DNA from: Sepioteuthis lessoniana
Taxonomy: Eukaryota > Mollusca > Cephalopoda > Myopsida > Loliginidae
Length of the DNA: 64,000 bases
Assembly: GCA_963585895.1 (NCBI GenBank)
Contig: OY757904.1
Span: 89,543,168-89,607,167, forward strand
Direction of reading: 5' to 3'
The position numbers and the translations under genes are program-made. This document shows, one piece after another, positions 1 to 10,290 of the stretch. Under the pieces are notes generated by a model that did no database searches, was not told the DNA's origin, and worked only from the letters and a program-made list of their open reading frames with translations. How positions within the stretch are numbered: the stretch's first letter is position 1; each line of letters begins with the position of its first letter.

Positions 1-990
1 GTGAAAGAACCTTCCATCTAGAACATCTTATCTTTTCTTGAGTTTGTTGGTCAAACATCATTGAAAATGATGTTGATTACATTTTTCATAACATTTGAAA
101 AAATCTAACTTAAATTTGCTTTTATATTCTCTTTTATAAAATGTAATTACTTTCCAAAAACCCTTATATAGTGTTGTTGTAACTGGGTGGGGAGTGAATC
201 CAATTCAATGATAGAAGATAACTCAGTGCATTCTGGGTACTGTCTGCCAGCGAAATGAAATGGCCATTTTTATTTACAACAATTAAAAATGGCTAACCCA
301 GTACTTTTGCGTCTTATACAATGAAGGAAGCAGTGCTTCCAGTTCTTAGTTCCCAGTTCCACACATATATATATATAATATTTAACAAACTAATAAAAAC
401 AAATTGTTCCTAATAATATAGTAATTGATAAGAACAATTTGTTCTGTAAAAAGTATGAAAAGTACACAATAAGATTACAGAAGAGCAGTTTTAAAATCTA
501 TGTATTGTAATTGAGTACTTTTGGGAAAGTTACAAAAACCCTTACAGTGAAAATAGACATTTAAACTCCACCTATAGAAGAGACTATTTTTAATAACTGC
601 CCATTTGATGACAGTGAAAACTTATGAAACACCGAGCAACAGAGTGAGTAGTACAAGACTACAATTGTTCCATTGTTCAAGTTCAGATAGATTATATATT
701 TATAAACAATATGTACACAAAAAGTGCTTTGAACTTTGTTGCATACTTCTCATTTGAAGGAGTATCTTCAGATCACAGAGTTGTCTCAGCAAAGATACAC
801 CTGAGTCTACACAGAAATAAGAAACAAACTAGAAAAGCTTCATAATATGACTGGTCCTAATTTGCCAATAGTAAAATTAGAAATCAATACATGGTAACAG
901 TAAGAAACAAGTTCGATACTATTAAGACGACATCTGAAAGACATACAAATTGAATGATAAATATGGGAACTTTTTTTACTTGAAACTCCA
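1..990. other. AT-rich sequence, no gene seen
   Basis: No open frame or recognisable element. Two small inverted repeats are visible: GGAAGCAGTGCTTCC at 326-340, and 11-bp arms at 399-409 and 432-442 (ACAAATTGTTC and its complement) around a 22-nt AT-rich loop. Neither is tied to a known function. Confidence 0.6.
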
Positions 991-994
991 ACAA

Positions 995-1420
995 GGAGGC
1001 CCAATCATGATTTACATTGGTATTATTGAAGGTATCATGTTTGGTCTGTGGAAAGTGCCCGACAGTATTAAAATGACTGCAGATGCTTATATAGCCTTCC
1101 TGAGAGAGTACTTTGAAACATGGTAAAAAGCAAAGGATGGCCTTCAGAAAATGCTCTTTTACATGCAGTGCATAAAACTATGGAATACCTGCAATAATTC
1201 GGCTTCTGTGGACCTTAAACTCAATTAAAAATTTGTGGGCATTTTGAAGCAATGAGTTTACAAGAATGGATGCCAATTTAGAAGCAAAGAGGACTTGTGG
1301 CAGGGAACAGTGAATATATCATGTAGAATCACTTCAAAGGAGATTCAGAAATTGACATGTTCCATAGACCAGCAGCTTATCCAAGTCCTTGCAATAAAAG
1401 GACCTCATATCCCTTACTAA
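995..1420 (+). pseudogene. Tc1-like transposase relic, catalytic and C-terminal part
   Basis: Two open stretches, each too short to stand out as an ORF, read as the second half of a Tc1-like DDE transposase. The first (from 995) opens with GGPIMIYIGIIEGIMFGLW, the strand following the first catalytic Asp in this family (usual form GGxSVMVWGG). The second (to the stop at 1418-1420) reads KNGCQFRSKEDLWQGTVNIS and ends HIPY, matching the family tail in which a SKEDLW segment lies before the final helix. In-frame stops and frame changes lie between them, and the region of the second and third catalytic acidic residues is badly decayed. No terminal inverted repeats were found. It is a dead DNA-transposon fragment. 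Family assignment rests on remembered motif order, not on a search. Confidence 0.72.
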
Positions 1421-1480
1421 CCAGGTCTACCATCATTTTTTAATTCTGTCTACTTAATGATTTCTATCTATTTCCTGTTG

Positions 1481-1723
1481 GTTTGGTTTGGTTTCTTTGT
1501 TTAATGGCATATCAACCTTCGTGGGTTATTTAATGCCAAAGCCATCCTTCTAGAAGAACAGCAGTGATGCTATTCAACCCATAGCTGGGAGGATAAGGGG
1601 GTTCATAACTTTTCCAAGAGTATAAGTCCAAAAGTGAACATAATAGCACAAATGGAGTTTGGATTTACTTACTATGATTCCACAGTCCAGCACTTAATCC
1701 ATTACACCACGAGGACACCTCCC
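1481..1723 (-). mobile_element. tRNA-derived SINE with target-site duplications
   Basis: Read on the minus strand, the element begins with a tRNA-like head near 1723 (GTGGTGTAATGGAT is A-box-like; the B box is degenerate) and ends near 1481 in a CAAAGAAACCAAACCAAAC tail. The body carries the motif TGGCATATCAACC...TTATTTAATGCCAA on the plus strand, shared with several other SINE copies in this window. The direct repeat CTATTTCCTGTTG flanks it exactly at 1468-1480 and 1724-1736, as expected for LINE-mediated insertion. Length is 243 bp. Cephalopod genomes are known to hold abundant tRNA-derived SINEs, but I do not assign a named family. Confidence 0.88.
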
Positions 1724-1942
1724 CTATTTCCTGTTGATTTCTATGTGTATCCATATGAAGCAATTAAAGCCTTATTTTCTTATTTGCATGAGTTTTAATT
1801 ACACCTCACTAATAATTTGGAACAGTTATAATTTAAGTAAATTAGGTAAATGACCGTAGTTTCTGTGAATTTTTGTAGAACTTTACAATTTCCACAGAAA
1901 ATTCTGTGAAATTTTCATTAAATTTCAACTTTAGTTTTTGAA

Positions 1943-2018
1943 CAAAATAGAAAATTTTCACTTTGTTAATAATTTTAATAAATAAAAATTATAAACAAAG
2001 TGAAACTTTTCTATTTTG
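1943..2018. repeat. Foldback: 25-bp inverted repeat
   Basis: Arms at 1943-1967 (starts CAAAATAGAAAA, ends CACTTTGTT) and 1994-2018 are complementary at 24 of 25 positions around a 26-nt AT-only spacer that is itself partly self-complementary. It could be a short foldback or MITE-type element, or a replication-born palindrome. No target duplication was recognised. Confidence 0.7.
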
Positions 2019-3983
2019 CATTGATGGGTTGTATCTATTTTGAGACACCTCATATGTGTACACAATTATATTTGTTCTGAAAAAACTTGGATGTTTGTAA
2101 GCGTATGAACAGTTTTATATTGTTCTAAAACCAACTACCTAAAGGTTTGATGCTTTTAATCATGATGATTTTCAATACACAGGTTTCTAAAGCCAGCATT
2201 GATCAGTTTAAGAAAGATTAAATTTTAAAGTCAAATGTCATCATAAATGTTAAAAATGTTTCATAGTTCTTATTTGGAAAATTCTTAAATTCTATAAAAA
2301 ACTTTCAGTCATTAGATGAAAAAATATCAAATCTTTATTCTAATGAAGAAAAATACTAAATTTTAGAATAACTAAAAAACAAAACAAAACAATTATTTCC
2401 AAGTCTGATATCCCTTTAAGTTAAATTTCAATAAGTAACAATAAGTTTTGTACTAATAAACACATAAACAGAATGTCAACGACTCTATGCCTATTTGTAG
2501 TGATATTCATATTTTGATATCTTTTCTTTATAACCTTTAGGTAATACAAATTTTGATTATTCAACATTTGTAGAACTTAGCAGTCATGAGATGGATGGTA
2601 AAGACTCAATGCCCATCTATTTGTTCAAGATTAAATTCAGTATATCAGAGATGTGTTATAAAGAAGAAAGTTTATAACATTTCAAAATACATACCTTCCA
2701 GTTTCCCTCTAGGGTATCTACAGAGGAAACATCAGTGTCAATTACCCATTGTGAAGCTCCATACAAATTCAAAGAATTATTCCTGTTATTGATTCAATGA
2801 TTAATCATGTCACTTCAGTATTTTTTATTGTTTCTATTTTTACTTGTTTAATAGTTTAAATTTATTTATTAATCTTTTTATTAGATGTTCCTAGATGCTA
2901 TTTAATTCTGTACTACTTTTTCAGATAAGCTCAATAAAACACATTATGAGCATATTTTCCTTGAACATCTTTTTTGTAAATGTATTTTCCTATTTATTAT
3001 GTAAATTTCATTTCATAAGGGTCTATGTCAGCCTTTTTTTCTTAAAGTGTGATCAGTTAGGCTGAAGTTGTTACAGATTTCCTGTGTTTTTTTTAGAGGG
3101 TGGCTAGTTTTCCCCTTAAAAATAAGATTTGAGGAATACAGAAAAGTTGTCAGATGAGGATACACTTTCAAACTTGGCATAACTAGCCACAATTGGAGAG
3201 TAAAACACAGACACAAACTCTTTATGGAATGAAGTCTGTAATAGACAAGGAAACATACAAGAAAATAAGATGCCCAAAGGAAGCTGCTAACATAATGTGT
3301 TTAGTTGAGCCAATAAGCAAATCCAGTATAGAATTAAACATCTGGAAACTTCAAATAGAAATAAATAAAAATGAAAAAATAAGTAAAAAGAAATAAATAA
3401 AAAAAACAAAAAACAAAAGTGACGCAACAAATCAATAACTACTTGCATTTGTATGGTGGTTGACACAGTTGATTTACACTACATGGCCAAGGGTACATGG
3501 CCAAAATGTTATGAACAAAGAACAACATAGACAAGAAAATCAGTTTGCATAATAAAATAATTATTTACTTATTCATATTTTCAAATATGAAAAATATCAG
3601 CTAATGGCTATAAGGAGGCCACAAAAGGACAATTTTATTTACTGTAAAGGTAAAAATGAAATCTTGTCAGCACAAAAGGAAAGTAGACCTGTCTATATAA
3701 GATTTACATAAGCTTCAGTTTACTAGGAAATGATATTTAATTTTTCTTTATTGTTAATTGTAGTTTCTTAGTAAAATTCTTATGAATATTCAACAGTAAA
3801 ATCTCTCATAAATATACATGAGCTAGATCAGTTGCAAGAGGAAAAAGCAACAAACTTATTAGATAAAAGGTAGAAAAGGACAAAACAATTGCAAGATTGC
3901 AATAATTCATGCTGATATATTCAATAAAAATTAACAAAACAAGAAATAGCAAACCCACTGGGCCTATAGCTATTGTTACTCAC
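2019..3983. other. AT-rich sequence, no gene seen
   Basis: Short open frames here have no recognisable domains and AT-driven composition. No RNA gene or mobile element was recognised. A small direct duplication (acatggccaa twice) occurs near 3482-3505. Confidence 0.55.
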
Positions 3984-3984
3984 A

Positions 3985-4016
<32 letters not shown>

Positions 4017-4043
4017 TAACAATAATAATAATAATAATAATAA

Positions 4044-4074
<31 letters not shown>

Positions 4075-4094
4075 AAGAAGAAGAAGAAGAAGAA
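3984..4094 (+). repeat. Compound trinucleotide microsatellite (AAT)n-(AGA)n
   Basis: About 60 bp of AAT/AAC units runs directly into about 48 bp of AGA units. Conceptual translations on either strand give only homopolymer runs and do not represent genes. Confidence 0.97.
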
Positions 4095-4255
4095 TCTCCA
4101 TAGGAGAGTACAATCAATGAGACTGAAAAATATCACCCAAAAGAGACTGCAAAAAGCATGAATATATAGAATGCATACCTTCCCTCAACCAAGGTCTTGG
4201 GTAAAGCTCCAATGAAGGATTCTAAGAAACCAAACATGAAACTGAAAATCTGATA

Positions 4256-4281
4256 ATAACAACAACAACAACAACAACAAC
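4256..4281 (+). repeat. (ACA)n microsatellite
   Basis: Uninterrupted CAA/ACA triplets in otherwise AT-rich DNA. Confidence 0.9.
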
Positions 4282-4494
4282 ACCATGAGAACTAATTACA
4301 TAAAGCTTAAACTGATAATACACAAAAGAATAACATGTGTAGGCTATGAGGGAGAAAAATAAAACAGTTAATCACATAAATGCAACTAACTGGCACAAAA
4401 GGAGTTCAAGAATAGACATGACAGGATGGGAAAAGTATAAAAGACAGTAATTTAACTACAGTGACAAATAGTAGATGTATGTACCAGAATTTAT

Positions 4495-4835
4495 CCCAGA
4501 AAATTAATGGAAAAAGTTCTATGTGATTTTGAGATACAATGGATCATCCAACCAAGACCAGAAAACCAGACCAATTTTAATTGGCAAGGCAACTTGTCAA
4601 GTAATGGATTTTTAAATTCTAGCAGATGTCAGAGTGAAAATAAATGTCATGGAACATGAAGGTGACAATGATACCAATTATAGTTGAAACCCTTGGAAGA
4701 TCTCAAAGAACCTCATAAAGAGACTCAAAGAGTTGGAAATCAGGTCAACATATACACAACACAGGATGGCAAGTGAAAGCTTGAATACTTAGACGAGTCT
4801 TGAAGAGATAAGATGAAATTTGTCTTTCAGATCTA
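4495..4835 (+). pseudogene. non-LTR retrotransposon ORF relic (post-RT region)
   Basis: Across several frames the translation keeps the order seen in the C-terminal part of a common animal LINE polyprotein: EKVLCDFEIQWIIQ, then KATCQVMDF, then NVMEHEGDND and KNLIKRLKELEIR, then ILRRVLKR. The usual family pattern is a cysteine-containing conserved 'D(V/I)A(I/V)P' strand, then a PV(V/I)xGxLG strand, then a LGTAxILRRVL helix. Frameshifts and stops are frequent, so it is a dead 5'- and 3'-truncated fragment. A relic of apparently the same family lies at 36240-36545. Assignment is by eye and the clade is uncertain. Confidence 0.5.
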
Positions 4836-5149
4836 ATTCAAAGTCACAATTAATTTCTGATAGGTAAAACTTGCATATATTATTTTAACATATGGAGATA
4901 TAAAAATGTACTATAAACAAGCATTGTAAAAAAAAAAATTAATCAACATATATTTAGGCTACCTAAAAAAAAAAGATAAATATGGCATATTAAAGATCTT
5001 GAAGGGGAGGAAAAGTCAAACAAAGATCATATGCATAAAACAAAATGTGATGTAAACATAATTGTGAATATATACATACATAAACATATATGCATGTATA
5101 TTTATAAATAATCGATATATATATTTACTAACTTACTATCTACCAGCAT

Positions 5150-5760
<611 letters not shown>

Positions 5761-5787
5761 ATAGATAAATATATCTTAGATTTATAT

Positions 5788-5853
5788 ATTTAATGCCATG
5801 GAAGTTTGTCTGCTTCCATGGCATTAAATATGTAAACTTCCATGGCATTAAAT
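5788..5853. repeat. 17-bp perfect inverted repeat plus a third direct copy
   Basis: ATTTAATGCCATGGAAG (5788-5804) is followed after an 8-nt loop by its exact complement CTTCCATGGCATTAAAT (5813-5829). The same 17-mer occurs again at 5837-5853. The first pair can form a perfect 17-bp hairpin. The TTTAATGCC core resembles the SINE tail motif found elsewhere in the window. Confidence 0.88.
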
Positions 5854-5882
5854 AAATAAATCTAATATATATTTATCCATTA

Positions 5883-5995
5883 TTATTGTATAATAGCTCT
5901 ATCCTAGATATTGAGCACACTCCAAATTATATTGCACTTGGTTCACCACAAACCCACAAAGTGATTTAGTGACAACTAACACTGTTACAATATAT
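5883..5995 (+). repeat. Direct repeat copy 1 upstream of a Penelope-like relic
   Basis: This stretch is a diverged duplicate of 7578-7684: both share CAAATTATAT...ACTTGGT or ATTTGGT, then AGTG...TAGTGACAACYA and ACTGTT, and both run into (TA)n. The two copies are in the same orientation and bracket the GIY-YIG relic at 6383-6720, as the direct terminal repeats of Penelope-like elements would, though simple dispersed repeats are an alternative. Confidence 0.6.
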
Positions 5996-6057
5996 TTATA
6001 TGTATGATAGATATAAATATGTATATATATATATATATTTGCATATATAAAAAAAGT

Positions 6058-6312
6058 AAAGTTGGCGACCATAGCCGAGGGTAACCCGAAGGCTCCTTTT
6101 TCGATAGCTACTACACCAAGGTGTAGGGGAGGGCGCTACTCCTTCCCTGGATTGCTCTACTTTACCCTTGATCCGTACCTTATAATGCTGAGTGTTAAGC
6201 AAGGAGGCATCAAGTACCATTTTTTGAGTCTTTGGTATGACTCGACCTGGGATTGAACCCAGGTCTCCCGGGCCATTGGCGAACACTCTAACCCCTAGGC
6301 CAATGTCCGGTA
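6058..6312 (-). mobile_element. tRNA-derived SINE, second type, near full length
   Basis: On the minus strand the head from about 6312 reads GGACATTGGCCTAGGGGTTA (A-box-like TGGCCTAGGGG) and then GGTTCAATCCC, a canonical B box, spaced as in a tRNA. The body on the plus strand contains GCCGAGGGTAACCCGAAGGC, TTTTCGATAGCTACTACACC and AAGGTGTAGGGGAGGGCGC. The same body recurs at 50590-50720. It differs in sequence from the GGTTTGG-tailed SINEs, so there are at least two SINE families. A long open frame across it is a by-product of the SINE and is not a protein. Whether the conserved body equals a published cephalopod SINE domain would need comparison. Confidence 0.85.
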
Positions 6313-6376
6313 TATATAGATACACACATATATCCATATTTGATATATATAGATACACACATATATCCATATTTGA
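6311..6376 (+). repeat. 33-bp tandem duplication
   Basis: Two adjacent copies of a 33-bp unit (TATATATAGATACACACATA...) sit at the head-side edge of the SINE. Confidence 0.85.
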
Positions 6377-6382
6377 TATATT

Positions 6383-6720
6383 CATGCTCCCTACAAGGTA
6401 ACAGCCTACAAAAAAATGTAGTGTACAGGGCTACTGTAAAAACTAACAACTCAGACAAGCAATACATTAGTGCAATGGAGGGAACCTTAAAACAAAAAAT
6501 ATATGCTTACAAACTTCCCTTCTCCAACAGAAGTTACCCAACCAATGCATCATTATCCACACATATCAGGCATCTAATAAACATGAACATCTCACCTACT
6601 ATCACCTGTAAATCCTAAAACTCCTACCTGCCAACAACAAGACATTAAAAATGCCTTTTTTGTCTCTATGAGAAACTCACAATTATCACTCACTCATAAC
6701 TAATCACTAAACTGAAAAAA
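6383..6720 (+). pseudogene. Penelope-like GIY-YIG endonuclease domain relic
   Basis: The frame from about 6383 reads SCSLQGNSLQKNVVYRATVK, then DKQYISAMEGTLKQKIYAYK, then SNRSYPTNASLSTHIRHL. This matches the GIY-YIG domain found at the C terminus of Penelope-like and related RT-GIY-YIG proteins: CPL..NC....VVYRA, the Y(I/V)G.TEGTFK strand, the R-containing H..SF.N..Y...T.LS.HIW.L segment. The YIG Gly is replaced by Ser (YIS) and the catalytic Arg position reads Lys. After the stop at 6616-6618 the next frame gives CLFCLYEKLTII, the family's NKRCNLCLTEKLxI motif. It is truncated upstream, so no reverse transcriptase is attached. Confidence 0.78.
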
Positions 6721-7577
6721 AAACACCACACACCATCACACAAACTCCCATAGCATACCTGCTGATTGTAAGTACCATTTTCCAATATTGAACCCTCACA
6801 TTCATCTCTATACACCCTCACTATTTGTTGATATAATGTTTGCCATAATTTCATGCTTGTTAGAAGTACCTCTTAATATAGTATATTTATCATATCCATT
6901 ACGTATATCAATTTAGCATATAGTTATAACATGCCCAACCAGGAAGATTGCATTATATACAAAGGATAGCATAGAACAACCCTATACATTGTAACATGAG
7001 ACAATATATCAAGATCAATATATTATTTATAATATAGTAGAAGTGTATAGCATGGCACTGTGTATTGTATTCATATGTATATATAATATTAGGATGTACT
7101 TCGATATTATCATTTCACAACCATCATAGATTACAATAACGTATATGTAATATAACATTAACACGACATAAGCCACCAATACAAATTATTATAACATACA
7201 TATTGCAATTTAACACAGAAGATATAAAACCAACATAAGAATAATAGACCATAATAAATAACATTATACCCTGTCTCATAACACCATGATATTCCCACCT
7301 CACCTATTATTCTTATGTTTTAAACACAGCATCTATTTCGTCTATTATACTTAAATTTTAAATCAAAAATCCATTTTCTCCAGAATACAATGATTATGAT
7401 AACTCTGTCCTTTAGCTAAAATCATCACTACACACCATAAAAAATGAAATTTTTCTGATTTCACCAAAATCTTTCTATTTCTGCCAGATGATTGTCGTGT
7501 AAAGATGGCATGAATACAGGGGTCAGAAATAAGTATACATGCAATTAGATATATATAAAACTAATACATATTTAGTG

Positions 7578-7677
7578 ATTATTATAATATAAAATAGCTT
7601 TATCACATATATTCTGCACTTTCCAAATTATATCACATTTGGTCTACTAAGTGAGATAGTGACAACCATAAACTGTT

Positions 7678-7684
<7 letters not shown>
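7578..7684 (+). repeat. Direct repeat copy 2 downstream of a Penelope-like relic
   Basis: Diverged partner of 5883-5995 in the same orientation; it also runs into (TA)n at its right edge. Confidence 0.6.
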
Positions 7685-7759
<75 letters not shown>

Positions 7760-7829
7760 AGTATATACTATATAAGATTATATAATGGGAAATAATATAT
7801 ATAATTATATAATACCTATATTTGAAATA

Positions 7830-7868
<39 letters not shown>

Positions 7869-8036
7869 GTATATATAAGCAATAATAAATATAAATATAT
7901 ATATATTGATATAATTGCATTATATATATTTCTAATTACATACACATAATTGTATAAAAGATTGATAAAATAATTGTAATCAAATGATATAAATATGATT
8001 TTAAGATCTATAAAATTGCATACATTTATATATAAT

Positions 8037-8080
<44 letters not shown>

Positions 8081-8214
8081 GTAATCATAAAGATAATTAT
8101 ACATATGATGACATATATATATATGTAATTATACATATAATCAGAGGAGGTATAATAAATTATATAAGACTTATAATCATATAATACCTATATAATTATA
8201 TGATATATGGATAC

Positions 8215-8249
<35 letters not shown>

Positions 8250-8376
8250 TGTATAATATATATATAGAATTACACATATGATTGTAGAATATATATAATC
8301 ATAAAAAATGTATAAATTTACTATACATATATGATTACATAATATATAGATATAATTACATCTATTTAATGACCTA

Positions 8377-8453
<77 letters not shown>
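7679..8453. repeat. Cluster of (TA)n arrays
   Basis: At least five long (TA)n runs (near 7680-7760, 7832-7864, 8040-8077, 8217-8244 and 8379-8453) are separated by AT-only sequence with recurring TATAATTATATAAT motifs. There is no coding signal. Confidence 0.95.
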
Positions 8454-8458
<5 letters not shown>

Positions 8459-8489
8459 ATAAGTATACATAAAATTTTACTTACCTTGA

Positions 8490-9345
8490 TAATATCTATC
8501 CACCACATAGATTTACACTAGATAAGGAAACTAATTTTAAGTTGCCCTTTCTAGATGTTTTGGTCTGCATGACTCCTTTGTGTTATGTCAGTTTGATATA
8601 TCGTAAACCTAAATTTACAAGTCTTTATACTCATTGGGATTCTTTTTGTCCCATTAAACAAAAAATAATCTAATTAAGACCTTGACACATACAACATTAA
8701 TGATTTGCTCTAAATCTAAACTCCAAACTGAGACCGAGTTTATTTCCTCAACAATGGTTTCCCTCTGAATGTTGTGCAAGCAATTATTAAAAATAAAATA
8801 ACCAACTTTAATAAAATCAAACAGGCATCAGTACAAAGGTGCCCTGATTATTTGCTTCTTCCTTGGCTGATTGATAAATTTGCTAAGCAAATCTTACAAA
8901 CTATACAGAAGTGCTATTTTTCAGGCAATGTACGTGTTGTCTTTAACCTTAAACTTATTCTGACATCTATCCATAAAGATGTTCTTCCCACTCATCATAA
9001 TAATTCTCTTATTTATTTATTCATTTAAGTATAGTTGCAGTTTACACTACATAGGAAGAATTAACTAAAGGCTGGATGCAGAATTAAACAATATGACCCT
9101 ACAAAAATACAAAATTTTTACGAAGGTCCTACTGATAATCTTAAGAATATAAACGGGTCTTCAATTGCAGAACACTTTATAAAAAACCATGACTTTGCTG
9201 AGAAATTTACTGTTGACTTGATCTCTTTACATAGCAAGTCACCCTCTTCATTCCACCTTAAAGCATTGAAGAGAATTCATATTTTATCCGGCAGATTGTC
9301 TCTCTGTAAACAGAAAGAATGTCTGCTAAGACTTAGTACTATTTT
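8490..9345 (+). pseudogene. Penelope-like reverse transcriptase C-terminus plus GIY-YIG relic
   Basis: Frames from about 8500 read LPFLDVLVCMT, then IYRKPKFTSLYTHWDSFCPI, the RT thumb-side motif of Penelope-like elements (usual form LPFLD(V/T)...VYRKPTFTGxY). Then come FPLNVVQAIIKNKI-type sequence and, in the open frame 8774-9028, SVQRCPDYLLLPWL and NVRVVFNLKLILTSIHKDVL, the linker before the endonuclease. Around 9020-9060 a decayed SCSLHYIGRI provides the YIG element, followed by SSIAEHFI and ILSGRLSLCKQKECLL near 9300-9340, the usual end of the protein. Frameshifts and stops are many. No upstream RT palm is present, so this is a 5'-truncated copy. It ends just before the SINE-tail motif at 9352. 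Confidence 0.82.
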
Positions 9346-9351
9346 ACTATA

Positions 9352-10290
9352 GTTGATTGGATTTTTGGCATATCAACCCTTGTACGTTATTTAATGCCAA
9401 ATCCATTTTTATACAAATAATCAGTTCTATTTCAAATAATTCAGTTTAGCATACAAAAATAGTTTCATTTCAAAAAATTCAGTTTAGCATAAAAGCGCAG
9501 TTTAAATGTAAGTACACAGATTAATTGTCAAAAGCATTTCTATTTCAAGTTATTCAGTTTAGTCAAACAGTTCTATTTCGAACAATTCAGTTTAGCATAG
9601 TTACACAGTTTAAATATCAAAACAGTTCTATTAAGTAATTTAGTTTAGCATAAATATGCAGTTTAGTTCTATTTGACCCATAGATAGGGCCCTATCAGGT
9701 GCTACCACTTCGGGCCAGAATGGACCGGGGAGCAATGGCAATGAAGTGGTACTCCGCATTCCTCAAAGCTCCAGCATCACTGGAACCTCACCATCAGATT
9801 GTTTAGCGTCATATCGAGGACACACGTTGGGTGGAGGGGTCTTACCCCACTGCAGAGGTGCAGTCAGTAAATTCTACAACTCCAGTCAACTGGGCAATGC
9901 ACAGACTTAAATGCAAAACCAGTTTTATTTCAGATAATTCAGTTTAGCATAAGTACACAGGTTTAATATCAAAACAGTTCTATTTTAAACAATTCAGTTT
10001 AACATAAATACACAGTTTAAATATCAAAAACAGTAAACTCTCAAAACCATAGTTTAGTTCTATTTGGCCCATAGATAGGACCCTGTCAGGTGCAACCACT
10101 CCGGGTCAGAGTGAACCTGGGAGCAATGGCATTGAAGTGATACTCTACAGTCCCTAAAGCCCCAGCGTTACTGGAATCTCACCATCAAATTGTTTAGTGT
10201 CATATCAAAAACACTCGTTGGTGGGGTCTTACCCCTCTGCAGTGAAGCAATCAGTGTATTCTACAGCCCCAGCTGACTTGGCAATATTTC
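9352..10290 (+). repeat. Composite repeat, copy 1 (SINE-tail, about 55-bp tandem units, 240-bp units)
   Basis: In order: a TTTGGCATATCAACCC...TTTAATGCCAAATCC segment (SINE-tail motif); five or so degenerate units of about 55 bp built from CAGTTCTATTTCAAA, AATTCAGTTTAGCATA and ACACAGTTTAAAT; a 240-bp unit (about 9660-9905) beginning ATAGATAGGGCCCTATCAGG and including TCTTACCCCACTGCAGAGG; more 55-bp units; and a second 240-bp unit (about 10050-10290). The two 240-bp units are clearly homologous. An inverted relative lies at 61875-62395. I do not recognise the family; no protein-coding frame is conserved between the copies. Confidence 0.82.

Noticed and set aside
3921-4161. Open frames with poly-Phe/Leu or poly-Asn/Lys
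   Set aside because: They are translations of the AAT/AGA microsatellite.
6236-6312. tRNA gene
   Set aside because: A and B boxes are good, but the acceptor and anticodon stems do not pair as in a tRNA, and the sequence continues into a repeated SINE body.
5996-6385. 129-codon minus-strand open frame
   Set aside because: It lies across a SINE and flanking TA repeats; similarity is to the SINE, not to a protein family.
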